Assembly (NCBI GenBank): GCA_964445775.1
Contig: CAYUMH010000168.1
Coordinates: 1 to 8,035 of the forward strand
DNA: 8,035 bases
DNA from: Terrimonas sp964445775
GTDB taxonomy: Bacteria; Bacteroidota; Bacteroidia; Chitinophagales; Chitinophagaceae
Direction: 5' to 3'
This document shows positions 1 to 6,625 of this stretch, one piece after another. A program made the translations under genes and the position numbers. The notes under the pieces are model-generated. The model searched no databases. It was given only the letters and a program-made list of their open reading frames with translations, and was not told the DNA's origin. The first letter of the stretch is position 1. Every line of letters starts with the position of its first letter.

Positions 1-1
1 T

Positions 2-1870
2 GTTCATCGCAATAAAATCGGTAACTTTCAATGTCAGATAAATGGATATGGGTTATGGGATAATTATGAGACACTGGATATTTTTATCTCTGATTATAAA
101 GGGAATGGTAAACTCTATACACTCGAGAAAAGCAGGATTACTACCGCTACCAGCCTTGCTTTAAGATACCTGAACTATCTTTTAAAGGGAGATTTCGGAG
201 CTATAGAAGATTCTGCCGCAGAACGGGAGTTTCAACAGAACTTTGGCAGCTTTAAAGAGAATATATTACGGGTTCGTATTATTCTGCTGACAGATGGTGT
301 TGTCCGAAAGGCTATAAAAGTCGAAAGATTAGAAATAGATGATATCACAGTGATCACGGATATCTGGGATCTGGAGCGGATTTATCAGATATGGTCTTCA
401 CAACGCAAACGCGAACCGATAGAAATAGATCTTCCAGGTCAGTTTGGGCAAAAGATATCATTTCTTTCCATCGGACAGGTAAAAGAAGATTATACAACTT
501 ATCTGGGTATAGTACCTGGTAGATTACTGGCCGATCTGTATGACGTATACGGATCGCGCCTTCTAGAACAGAATGTAAGGGTATATCTGCAGAATCTGGG
601 AAAAGTAAACAAAGAAATACGCAAAACCATACTGGTTGCGCCAGGCATGTTTATGGCTTATAACAATGGTATTTCTGCCACAGCAACGAAGCTCACTGTT
701 GCAAAGGACAAGCACTCCGGGGCGGAAATACTGAAACATATAAAGGATCTTCAGATCGTCAACGGGGGACAGACAACCTCATCAATATACTATGCCAGAA
801 AGAAAGACCGGGCTGACCTTAGCCAGGTTTATGTACAAATGAAAATTACACTGGTACATGATGATCGTAAAATGGAGCAAGTTGTCTCCCAGATTTCGAA
901 ATATGCGAACAGTCAGAACAAAGTAAGCGAAACTGATCTTACTTCTAATCAGGCCTTCCATATTACATTGGAGGAGTTATCCAGAACTACCTGGGCGAGT
1001 CCCGTAACCGGTCATCAGCAAACACGTTGGTATTACGAGCGGGTTAAAGGGCAATATAAAGAAGAAGTAAATAAAGCTCATACTGCAGCCCGGAAAATTT
1101 CTTTTAAAGACAGAAATCCGCCACAGCAGGTTATCAAAAAAGAAGAATTTGCCAAATACAGAAATGCCTGGTATCATCTACCACATCTTGTTGCCAGAGG
1201 CAGTCAGAAAAACTATTTGCAGTTTATAGAAACAGAAGGCAAGATGATACCTACACGTTATTATTTTCAGGATACTGTTGCTATTGCCATTCTGTTTAAC
1301 GCAGGGGAGAAGCTATATGGTAAAAAACCTTTTGCTATGGGAGATCTCCGTTACCTTGCCGTTCCATATGCATTGGCCTGGCTGAATTATCACACGGGTG
1401 ACAACATAAACCTGGAAGAGATATGGAAACTTCAGACCATTCCTGGAGAGTTAAGTGACCTTCTTAAAAAAATCCTGGAAAGGGTCAATCATTTCTTGCA
1501 GGAAAACAAACCTACTGAATATGCACTTGTAAGTGAGTGGGCTAAACGTGAAATCTGTTGGTTGGAATTGAAAAAATGCTCCCCTAAAGAATGGGGTATA
1601 GAAATGACAATTTTTCAGTCCTTTCTCAAAAAAGAGGAAACCAGAGCAGATGAAAATACAGAGACAATTTTGGTTACCTTGTCAGTTTCTGTTGAAGAAT
1701 GGGAAGCAATTGAACAATCAGGAAAAGAAACCGGTAAGCTAACACCGATACAAACGGGAACAGTGCGTAATATTATTAGTAAACTGCGCAAACAAAAGCC
1801 ACTAACGGAACAATTGATAGAAATGGGAGCCAGTATTCTGGCAATTTATGAAGATTACCGGAAGTCCTGA
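2..1870 (+). CDS. AIPR-family (abortive infection phage resistance) protein, 5' partial
   Basis: The frame is open from base 2, so the N-terminus lies off the window; 622 residues are visible. The GTG at 350 is internal, because the upstream sequence in the same frame is good coding sequence. AIPR-family hallmarks are NNGISATA at about residues 221-228 of the fragment, IVNGGQTTSS from about 252, and ISKYANSQNKV at about 298-308. The family is known for phage-resistance proteins and recurs in defence operons with Z1-type helicases, MutL/MORC-like ATPases and DNA methylases; its biochemical activity is not clear to me. An early segment (LDIFISDYK) loosely resembles a nuclease-like D...(D/E)xK arrangement, but that is weak. 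The gene ends convergently inside the tail of the HNH gene, with a 16-bp overlap and no terminator between. The family call is firm; a defence role is inference from family and neighbours. Confidence 0.88.
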   Translation, partial: VHRNKIGNFQCQINGYGLWDNYETLDIFISDYKGNGKLYTLEKSRITTATSLALRYLNYLLKGDFGAIEDSAAEREFQQNFGSFKENILRVRIILLTDGVVRKAIKVERLEIDDITVITDIWDLERIYQIWSSQRKREPIEIDLPGQFGQKISFLSIGQVKEDYTTYLGIVPGRLLADLYDVYGSRLLEQNVRVYLQNLGKVNKEIRKTILVAPGMFMAYNNGISATATKLTVAKDKHSGAEILKHIKDLQIVNGGQTTSSIYYARKKDRADLSQVYVQMKITLVHDDRKMEQVVSQISKYANSQNKVSETDLTSNQAFHITLEELSRTTWASPVTGHQQTRWYYERVKGQYKEEVNKAHTAARKISFKDRNPPQQVIKKEEFAKYRNAWYHLPHLVARGSQKNYLQFIETEGKMIPTRYYFQDTVAIAILFNAGEKLYGKKPFAMGDLRYLAVPYALAWLNYHTGDNINLEEIWKLQTIPGELSDLLKKILERVNHFLQENKPTEYALVSEWAKREICWLELKKCSPKEWGIEMTIFQSFLKKEETRADENTETILVTLSVSVEEWEAIEQSGKETGKLTPIQTGTVRNIISKLRKQKPLTEQLIEMGASILAIYEDYRKS

Positions 1871-2859
1871 CGTTTGCAATGATCACAGAATATTTTCCAT
1901 CGTAATGCTATCGCGTCTTTGGAAGGCCCGAAATCATTACGACTGATATGAATCTTTTTACCCGCAAGTTCCTCGTAATGGCTGCCTTTAAGTGATGGGT
2001 GTAATTGTACAGTAAACGTATGAGGATTTATGCCTATAAGATTATAATCAAACAAGGCGTGCAAGTCCTTACGTAGTAATAAACCATTCGCAGGATGATT
2101 ATCTTTAATACCCCTGTAAGGGTTAATATGGCTTGCTTCCATGGCTTTCATTACAGCGCAACCTGTAAGCATACAGACAGCACCATAAATATTCGATAAA
2201 TCCATCCTGAACTTATTCTGCCCTTCCCGGGTAGGTTGAAGTCTGTTCTTTCGTGTTCTTTCATCTTTATTATCAGGGACATATTGCGTATTGGGTAGTT
2301 CCACTGTACGGATATGAGGTTCATGCATAACCTCTGTATTGGGAAAAAAGTCTATTAAATGAGATAAATAATCCTGGAAAAAGGATAACTGTGTTTTTTG
2401 AATCGAGTAGTATAGATTATGGTTTATATAGTAGGGCTTAAGAGCGTTCGTCTCTATACCGGATAACGGTTTAAAAGAAGAACCATAATATGCTGTAAAC
2501 CGGGTTACTACAATCTCTTCTTGTACCGGCTCATCAAATTCATGCTTTTTTCTGCATTTATATCGGGGTAAGATATTCTTCCTGGTAGCAATTTCCTGAT
2601 TCCGACATATGGGACAACGGAAACGAGTCTTGGATACATGTTCTTCAATACTGATGTCTTCAATTATTGCAACTCCTATAACATTTCTTTTACCGGCAAC
2701 AATAACTTTATCTCCGGTTACCACCTTATCATAATTCTTTACTGTTGTATCGTATACATAATGAGATTGCGGATCGTCAGGATAACCTTCATTACCACCA
2801 AATGCACTCTCTACTCCTTTGGATTTAAATGTCCATAGGTAGTTGAAGTTGTCTGTCAT
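1855..2859 (-). CDS. HNH endonuclease with PUA/EVE-like N-terminus and zinc-binding middle
   Basis: The protein has 334 residues in three parts. Residues 1-70 (YLWTFKSKG at 7-15, then GDKVIVAGKRNVIGVAIIED at 49-68) look like a PUA/EVE-type fold, which in other restriction proteins reads modified bases. A zinc-binding segment follows, with Cys82, Cys85, Cys102 and a fourth ligand probably His106. The C-terminal HNH_2-type nuclease has CMLTGC at 229-234, H244 (ASHI), N259 (NGLLL) and H267 in DLHALFD; a CDHC pair (325, 328) may bind another zinc. The likely role is DNA cleavage, plausibly directed at modified DNA; the target is inference. It is the second gene of a minus-strand operon: its ATG overlaps the Vsr stop (ATGA) and no Shine-Dalgarno is visible, so translation is probably coupled. 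A T9 tract lies immediately before the ATG. Confidence 0.85.
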   Translation of the reverse strand: MTDNFNYLWTFKSKGVESAFGGNEGYPDDPQSHYVYDTTVKNYDKVVTGDKVIVAGKRNVIGVAIIEDISIEEHVSKTRFRCPICRNQEIATRKNILPRYKCRKKHEFDEPVQEEIVVTRFTAYYGSSFKPLSGIETNALKPYYINHNLYYSIQKTQLSFFQDYLSHLIDFFPNTEVMHEPHIRTVELPNTQYVPDNKDERTRKNRLQPTREGQNKFRMDLSNIYGAVCMLTGCAVMKAMEASHINPYRGIKDNHPANGLLLRKDLHALFDYNLIGINPHTFTVQLHPSLKGSHYEELAGKKIHISRNDFGPSKDAIALRWKIFCDHCKRQDFR

Positions 2860-3284
2860 AAAAAAAAATTTGTCTGTAATTTATCTAACAGCAACGAAAG
2901 CGTTTTTTCAATAGCGCTCTTTTTCAATTCACATTCCCGGATTACAATTACCTGCCAGCCATTCTCCTGCAATGCGGTAACAGCCTTTTCATCATTGGAA
3001 ATATTTTTGCCTATTTTATTAAGCCACCAGCCAGTCCGGGTTTTTGGTACTACATAATACCTGCAATCTTCATGTCCGTGCCAGAAACAGCCATGAATAA
3101 ACAGTACCGTTTTATATTTGGGAAACACCATATCGGGTTTACCAGGCAATGTTTTATCATGCAACTTGTAACGCAAACCTTTTGAAAAAAGAAATTTTCT
3201 CACCAGCATTTCGGGTTTGGTATCCTTACCCTTAATACGGCTCATATTATAACTCCTTGTTTCTTTGGAATGTACGTCTGCCAC
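2856..3284 (-). CDS. vsr: Very short patch repair (Vsr) DNA mismatch endonuclease
   Basis: The protein has 142 residues and reads as a full-length Vsr. It contains MSRIKGKDTKPE (14-25), LPGKPDMVFPKYK, the nuclease core FIHGCFWHGHEDC, a basic WWLNKIGKN segment and a final GWQVIVIRECEL. Vsr nicks beside the T of T:G mismatches formed when 5-methylcytosine deaminates, and its gene normally sits beside a cytosine-C5 methyltransferase, which is not in this window. I use the GTG start at 3284 because MADVHSKETRSYNMS matches the N-terminus of known Vsr proteins. An internal ATG at 3245 has a good AAGGAG about 6 bases upstream and could give a shorter product lacking 13 residues. The gene is first in a two-gene operon with the HNH nuclease. 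A TAATTTTG sequence on the minus strand at 3292-3299 resembles a Bacteroidota -7 box but lies very close to the start. Confidence 0.95.
   Translation of the reverse strand: MADVHSKETRSYNMSRIKGKDTKPEMLVRKFLFSKGLRYKLHDKTLPGKPDMVFPKYKTVLFIHGCFWHGHEDCRYYVVPKTRTGWWLNKIGKNISNDEKAVTALQENGWQVIVIRECELKKSAIEKTLSLLLDKLQTNFFL
2860..2868 (-). repeat. T9 homopolymer at the Vsr-HNH junction
   Basis: Nine consecutive T residues in the coding sense (A9 on the plus strand) end the vsr gene directly before the ATGA overlap. They are flanked by direct copies of TTGTCTGT (plus strand, 2849-2856 and 2870-2877). A -1 shift within the tract would join the Vsr and HNH frames. Such tracts can mutate by slippage or allow ribosomal or transcriptional slippage; use here is not shown. 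Confidence 0.9.
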
Positions 3285-3315
3285 TATAATACAAAATTAA
3301 TCGCTAATTATCAAT

Positions 3316-3335
3316 AAAAAACAGGGAAAACCCTG
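3316..3335 (-). terminator. Possible intrinsic terminator between VOC side and vsr
   Basis: On the minus strand CAGGG-TTTT-CCCTG (3335-3322) forms a 5-bp stem with a 4-base loop, followed directly by six T (3321-3316). It would stop minus-strand transcripts from the VOC gene and the REP-like repeat before they reach vsr. The stem is short, so confidence is moderate. Confidence 0.42.
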
Positions 3336-3377
3336 CCTAAGCCATGTTTTCTGGCATTTATATAAAATTAGCTTAAT

Positions 3378-3547
3378 GCGTGAGAGATAGCAGCGAATAC
3401 CCCGCTGAAGCCTTGTGCGGTGGCATCTGTGGCGGAGTAGCAGCGTATAGCCCGACCCCTGCCCGTATGATATGATCCTTTTTGAAACACTATATAATCA
3501 AGGCAGGGGGCACGCCCCAATATTATATTTTACCTATTAAATATAAA
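3378..3547. repeat. REP-like intergenic repeat, copy A
   Basis: This 170-bp non-coding element recurs at 5718-5886 with only about four substitutions and a 1-base indel. It contains two sub-repeats 50 bp apart sharing AGCAGCGWATASCCCG (3384-3404 and 3434-3454). It also has a pairing CCCCTGCC (3456-3463) with GGCAGGGG (3502-3509), and a small GGGGC-AC-GCCCC hairpin. The AGCAGCG...CCCG style resembles dispersed intergenic repeats I associate with Bacteroidota genomes, but I cannot confirm the family. It sits 3' of the VOC gene and marks the left edge of module copy 1. Confidence 0.85.
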
Positions 3548-3557
3548 GGGTAGGGGC

Positions 3558-3953
3558 TTAGCCGCCATCGGCCTCCTCGCCCAGGGGCTGCCACAGCTCA
3601 ATAATATTACCCTCAGGATCCAGTATATGTACAAATTTGCCATAGTCGTATTCGGCAATTTCATCCACAACGGTTACACCGGCGGCCTTTAATTCGGCTA
3701 CCAGGGCGGTAATATCCTGCACCCGGTAGTTAACCATAAAGGGCTTGGTGGAGGGGTTAAAGTATTGCGTGTCTTTGGGGAAAGTGCACCAGGCGGTGGA
3801 TCCTTTTTTGGCCGGCTCATCGGCATGCCGCCATTCAAAAGTTACACCATAGGCGCTTACGGGCAGGCCCAGGTTTTTGGCGTACCAATCGTTCATGGCC
3901 TGCGGATCATCGCATTTAAAAAATACGCCGCCAAGGCCGGTTACTTTTTGCAT
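3558..3953 (-). CDS. VOC-superfamily (glyoxalase/bleomycin-resistance-like) protein
   Basis: The protein has 131 residues, the usual size for a single-polypeptide VOC protein with two beta-alpha-beta-beta-beta units. The first unit covers roughly residues 1-60 (GVFFKCDDPQAMNDWYAKNLGL) and the second roughly 70-125, ending in FVHILDPEGNIIELWQP, where Glu119 is the typical metal ligand of the fold. Members are metal-dependent lyases, isomerases, dioxygenases or drug-binding proteins; the substrate cannot be read from sequence. It is cytosolic, with no signal peptide. It is transcribed away from the DoxX remnant, with the 157-bp spacer upstream. A second, gutted copy lies at 5887-6025, so this is the surviving member of the duplicated pair. 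The ATG at 3953 is the first plausible start. Confidence 0.9.
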   Translation of the reverse strand: MQKVTGLGGVFFKCDDPQAMNDWYAKNLGLPVSAYGVTFEWRHADEPAKKGSTAWCTFPKDTQYFNPSTKPFMVNYRVQDITALVAELKAAGVTVVDEIAEYDYGKFVHILDPEGNIIELWQPLGEEADGG

Positions 3954-4013
3954 ATAATATAACGGTTAACTGGTTTATTAATAAGGGGTAAGGCTGGTAT
4001 AAATATAAAGAAT

Positions 4014-4170
4014 ATCCGGCAGTCATCCACAGGCCGGGGGCCGTCAAATGCCGCAGTTATTATGTTAAGTAAAAAGCGGTCCGGAATTTTCTTGCCTTAT
4101 GACAATGGTACTGCCAACACCACACTGTAATTTGTACTACCCAAACAGCCGGGCAACCGGTAATTGATTA
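4014..4170. repeat. 157-bp spacer repeat, copy 1 (identical to 6026-6182)
   Basis: This block matches 6026-6182 base for base, although the sequences on both sides of each copy have diverged or been deleted. It lies between the divergent VOC and DoxX-side genes, so it should hold their promoters. A CTGTAATTTG stretch near 4125-4134 is near the TAnnTTTG pattern but one base short. The block also contains a 22-codon ORF (4062-4130, starting MLSKKRSGIF). No family recognised. Confidence 0.9.
4062..4130 (+). other. 22-codon small ORF within the identical spacer
   Basis: ATG to TAA encodes MLSKKRSGIFLPYDNGTANT followed by two more residues. An identical ORF is at 6074-6142. There is no clear ribosome-binding site, and perfect conservation here only reflects identity of the whole block. 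Coding status is unproven; a regulatory role for the DNA is at least as likely. Confidence 0.15.
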
Positions 4171-4185
4171 GTGTAAAATAACAGC

Positions 4186-4391
4186 ATGAAAAAAACAATT
4201 TTGCCGGGGCTTTTCCTGGTTAATGCGGGCCTGAACAAGTTTTTTAATTATGTGCCCATGGCCGAAATATGCCCGAGGCCATAGTAAAAGACTGCATGGC
4301 CATGATGGAGGTTTAATGGCTGATGCCCTAGATAGCCCGGGCCGAAATTATCGGCGGTTTGTTATTGGCCATATCCCAAACCAGGGCCCTG
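4186..4391 (+). pseudogene. DoxX-like membrane protein remnant (decayed copy of 6626-6850)
   Basis: The block aligns along its whole length with the first 225 bases of the intact DoxX gene at 6626. It has lost 18 bases (six codons of the first membrane segment) and one A in GAAAT near 4264-4268. That frameshift leads to TAG at 4282-4284 after 32 codons. Several further substitutions follow, and recognisable similarity stops at the CCAGGGCCCTG near 4391, so the last 40% of the gene is gone. The DUF1801 gene that precedes DoxX in copy 2 is absent here; only about 15 bases separate the spacer from this ATG. The open frame at 4250-4483 runs through this remnant in a different frame and is not a gene. 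Confidence 0.88.
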
Positions 4392-4456
4392 TTAGGTTTA
4401 ATATGATACACAAAACTATACCCCCAAAAATAACCAGCAATGACGAGGTTGGCAGA

Positions 4457-4479
4457 AGGAATACACTGTTAGTATTCCT
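4457..4479. other. Perfect 8-bp inverted repeat upstream of the fucosidase
   Basis: AGGAATAC (4457-4464) and GTATTCCT (4472-4479) pair perfectly around a 7-base loop. No T-run follows on either strand, so it is not a convincing terminator. It could be a regulator site about 130 bp ahead of the fucosidase start. The remaining non-coding DNA to 4606 is AT-rich; TAAATTTA at 4570-4577 is near the TAnnTTTG promoter pattern, and TTAGC/GCTAA arms follow it. Confidence 0.4.
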
Positions 4480-4606
4480 ATAAAGAAATATTCACCAACA
4501 CTTCTGCTTTATTGAGAACAAAAATTTATATTTAAATATTTTTTAGTTAACCGGAATCAACCATGTTGTTAAATTTAGCCGCTAACGCTAATTAAACTAT
4601 TGTAAA

Positions 4607-5681
4607 ATGAAAAACACAGGACTATTACTTATTTTGATATTCATGTTGCATGCATTTGCAAGTTCGCAAGTCTCACACGATTACACGCAAGAATCCAAAA
4701 CTGCATATGCCCAGCGTATGGATTGGTTTAAAAAGGCAAAATATGGNNNNNNNNNNTATACATTTCGGACTTTACAGTCAGTTAGGTGGCATTTGGAATA
4801 AAGATACAATAGATGGATATTCTGAATGGATACAGGCAGGTGCAGATATTACTGCACAGGATTATGCGATGCTTACGCACACCTTTAACCCAAAAGATTT
4901 TGATGCAGACAAGATTGCTTCGCTTGCAAAAGAAGCAGGCATGAAATATATAGTTATTACCACCAAACATCACGAAGGATTTTGTCTTTGGGATAGCAAG
5001 TACACTAATTTTGATGTAGCCAATACACCATTTAAAGGACGAGATATACTGGCAGAACTTAGTGCCGCGTGCAAAAAATATGAACTAAAATTTGGTACAT
5101 ATTACAGCATTATTGATTGGCATCATAATAGTCAACAACGGAATGCAACAGGAGTAAGTTCCTGGTCAATGTGGGGCGGTATACAAATGAAAAACAATAA
5201 GCGTAGTGAATATATCCTATATATGAAAAATCAAATAAAAGAACTGATAGAAAATTATAATACCGATATTATATGGTTTGATGGGGATTGGGTAGAATGG
5301 TGGAATAATGATGTAGGAACAGACCTTTATAATTATATCAGAGAATTAAAACCCAGTATCATTGTTAACAATAGGGTGGCTAAGCGGGAATTATTTAAAA
5401 AGGATTTTGGTACTCCCGAACAAGAACATCCGAAAGAAAAATTACATTATGAGTGGGAAGCCTGCTATACCTTAAATAATTCCTGGGGATTTAAAATAGG
5501 AGATAACAACTGGAAATCGCCTGAAACAGTGTATCAAAAGCTTAATGAAATAAATAACAACGGCGGTAATTTATTACTAAATATAGGACCTGATGGTAAT
5601 GGGAATGTACCCGAAAAATCAGTTCAAATTTTGTTAGAAGTTGGTAAAATGCTTAATCGTACAAAGTCCATAAAAAAATAA
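4607..5681 (+). CDS. GH29 alpha-L-fucosidase, secreted, interrupted by an assembly gap
   Basis: The enzyme hydrolyses terminal alpha-L-fucose from glycans. It starts at 4607 with a signal peptide (hydrophobic LLLILIFMLHAFA, probable cleavage near ASS-Q; no lipobox Cys), so it is periplasmic or secreted. After the 10-N gap it continues in the frame of IHFGLYSQLGG. Family motifs are TTKHHEGFCLWDS, YYSIIDWHH, the nucleophile Asp in IIWFDGDW (codon 5280-5282), DFGTPEQEHP with a candidate acid/base Glu, and NGGNLLLNIGPDGNGNVP near the end. With the gap corrected it would be about 356 residues, essentially the catalytic barrel without the C-terminal beta-sandwich of longer members. Composition is visibly more AT-rich than the VOC, DUF1801, DoxX and GntR genes, and it sits alone between two module copies, suggesting separate acquisition. 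Substrate linkage cannot be told. Confidence 0.93.
4747..4756. other. Assembly gap (10 Ns) inside the fucosidase gene
   Basis: Ten Ns join ...KKAKYG to IHFGLYSQ. GH29 proteins usually read K-(Y/F)-G-x-F-I-H here, so the missing sequence is probably one base to finish Gly, one codon and two bases of Phe: six bases. Ten Ns put the two halves in different frames, which is a placeholder artefact and not a real frameshift. Confidence 0.95.
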
Positions 5682-5717
5682 GCTACTATCAAGATTAAAT
5701 ATTTTTATTATTAATTC

Positions 5718-5886
5718 GCGTGAGGGATAGCAGCGAATACCCCGCTGAAGCCTTGTGCGGGGGCATCTGTGGCGGAGTAGCAGCGTATAGCCCGACCCCT
5801 GCCCGTATGATATATCCGTTTTGAAACACTATATAATCAAGGCAGGGGGCACGCCCCAATATTATATCTTACCTATTAAATATAAA
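5718..5886. repeat. REP-like intergenic repeat, copy B
   Basis: Near-identical to 3378-3547, same orientation. In this copy CCCCGC (5740-5745) and GCGGGG (5757-5762) form a perfect 6-bp stem with an 11-base loop, while copy A carries a T that shortens the stem. It starts 36 bp after the fucosidase stop and marks the left edge of module copy 2. Confidence 0.85.
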
Positions 5887-6025
5887 TTTTGGCCGGCTCA
5901 TTAGCATGCCACCATTCAAAAGTTACGCCATAAACGCTTACGGGCAGGCCCAGGTTTTTGGCGTACCAATCGTTCATAGCCTGCGGATCATCGCATGTAA
6001 AAAATATGCCGCCAAGACCGGTTAC
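5887..6025 (-). pseudogene. VOC-protein remnant (gutted copy of 3806-3944)
   Basis: These 139 bases match the 5' third of the intact VOC gene (3806-3944) with 10 substitutions, eight of them G to A or C to T. Two clean deletions relative to copy 1 removed 258 bp (the counterpart of 3548-3805, including the C-terminal metal ligand region) and 69 bp (the counterpart of 3945-4013, including the start codon and leader). No functional protein is possible. An open frame on the opposite strand (5906-6142) is a by-product. Confidence 0.9.
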
Positions 6026-6182
6026 ATCCGGCAGTCATCCACAGGCCGGGGGCCGTCAAATGCCGCAGTTATTATGTTAAGTAAAAAGCGGTCCGGAATT
6101 TTCTTGCCTTATGACAATGGTACTGCCAACACCACACTGTAATTTGTACTACCCAAACAGCCGGGCAACCGGTAATTGATTA
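6026..6182. repeat. 157-bp spacer repeat, copy 2 (identical to 4014-4170)
   Basis: Identical to 4014-4170 across all 157 bases and ends 15 bp before the DUF1801 start. Here it abuts the deleted VOC start directly, so any VOC promoter has no gene left to serve; a rightward promoter for DUF1801-DoxX is the remaining obvious job. Confidence 0.9.
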
Positions 6183-6197
6183 CTTTAAAACAACCGG

Positions 6198-6602
6198 ATG
6201 AAACAGGTAATTACCCCCGAAGTGCTGGCCTAGAACAATACCCAAAACGAAACCGATAAGGCCATCTGCACCGTATTAGCCACCGAAATAACCAAACAGT
6301 TACCCGAAGCCGAAAATAAAGTATGGCATGCACACCCCGTATGGTTTATAGATGGTAACCCCATAGCCGGTTACAGTAAACAGAAAGCGGGCATCCGCCT
6401 GATGTTTTGGAGCGGCGCCGATTTTGAGGAAGAAGCCCTGGCGGTAAAAGGCGCCAAGTTTAAGGATGCCTCCATTTTTTACAACGCCGCCACTGACATA
6501 AAAAAGAAAGACCTGCACCGCTGGCTGCAGCTGGCCCGCGATATACAGTGGGATTATAAAAACATTGTAAAACGCAAGGGCAAACTGGAACGCATTAAAT
6601 AA
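6198..6602 (+). pseudogene. DUF1801-family protein with premature stop at codon 12
   Basis: From ATG at 6198 the frame reads MKQVITPEVLA, then TAG at 6231-6233, then continues open to TAA at 6602. The downstream part fits the DUF1801 family: KVWHAHPVWFIDGNPIAGYS, then MFWSGADFEEEAL, and a C-terminal LHRWLQLARDIQWDY helix. Full length would be about 134 residues, normal for this small cytosolic family of unknown function. No in-frame ATG occurs after the stop until 6402, which would keep only the last 66 residues, so restart is unlikely to give a working protein. A single base change (for example TGG to TAG) would explain the stop; a sequencing error is also possible. DoxX follows after 23 bp, so the two were probably one operon. 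The corresponding gene is missing from copy 1. Confidence 0.8.
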
Positions 6603-6625
6603 ACAATCCATAAAAAATAAACAAC

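Noticed and set aside
350..352. GTG as the start of the AIPR gene
   Set aside because: The same frame stays open to base 2 with protein-like sequence, so this is an internal codon of a truncated gene.
3243..3245. ATG of residue 14 as the vsr start, supported by an AAGGAG
   Set aside because: The 13 residues upstream match the conserved Vsr N-terminus, so GTG at 3284 is preferred; the inner start remains possible as an alternative.
4250..4483. 77-residue open frame on the plus strand
   Set aside because: It runs out of frame through the DoxX remnant; a similar out-of-frame peptide is read within the intact DoxX gene at 6775-6975.
4607..4801. Real frameshift splitting the fucosidase
   Set aside because: The frame change falls exactly on the 10-N placeholder and the motif either side is continuous when six bases are assumed.
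3378..5886. Composite transposon bounded by the two REP-like repeats
   Set aside because: The repeats are direct, no transposase is present between them, and the similarity extends into the adjacent genes, which fits segmental duplication better.
5906..6142. 78-residue open frame on the plus strand
   Set aside because: It is antisense to the VOC remnant and runs into the spacer; the matching opposite-strand frame also occurs over the intact VOC gene.
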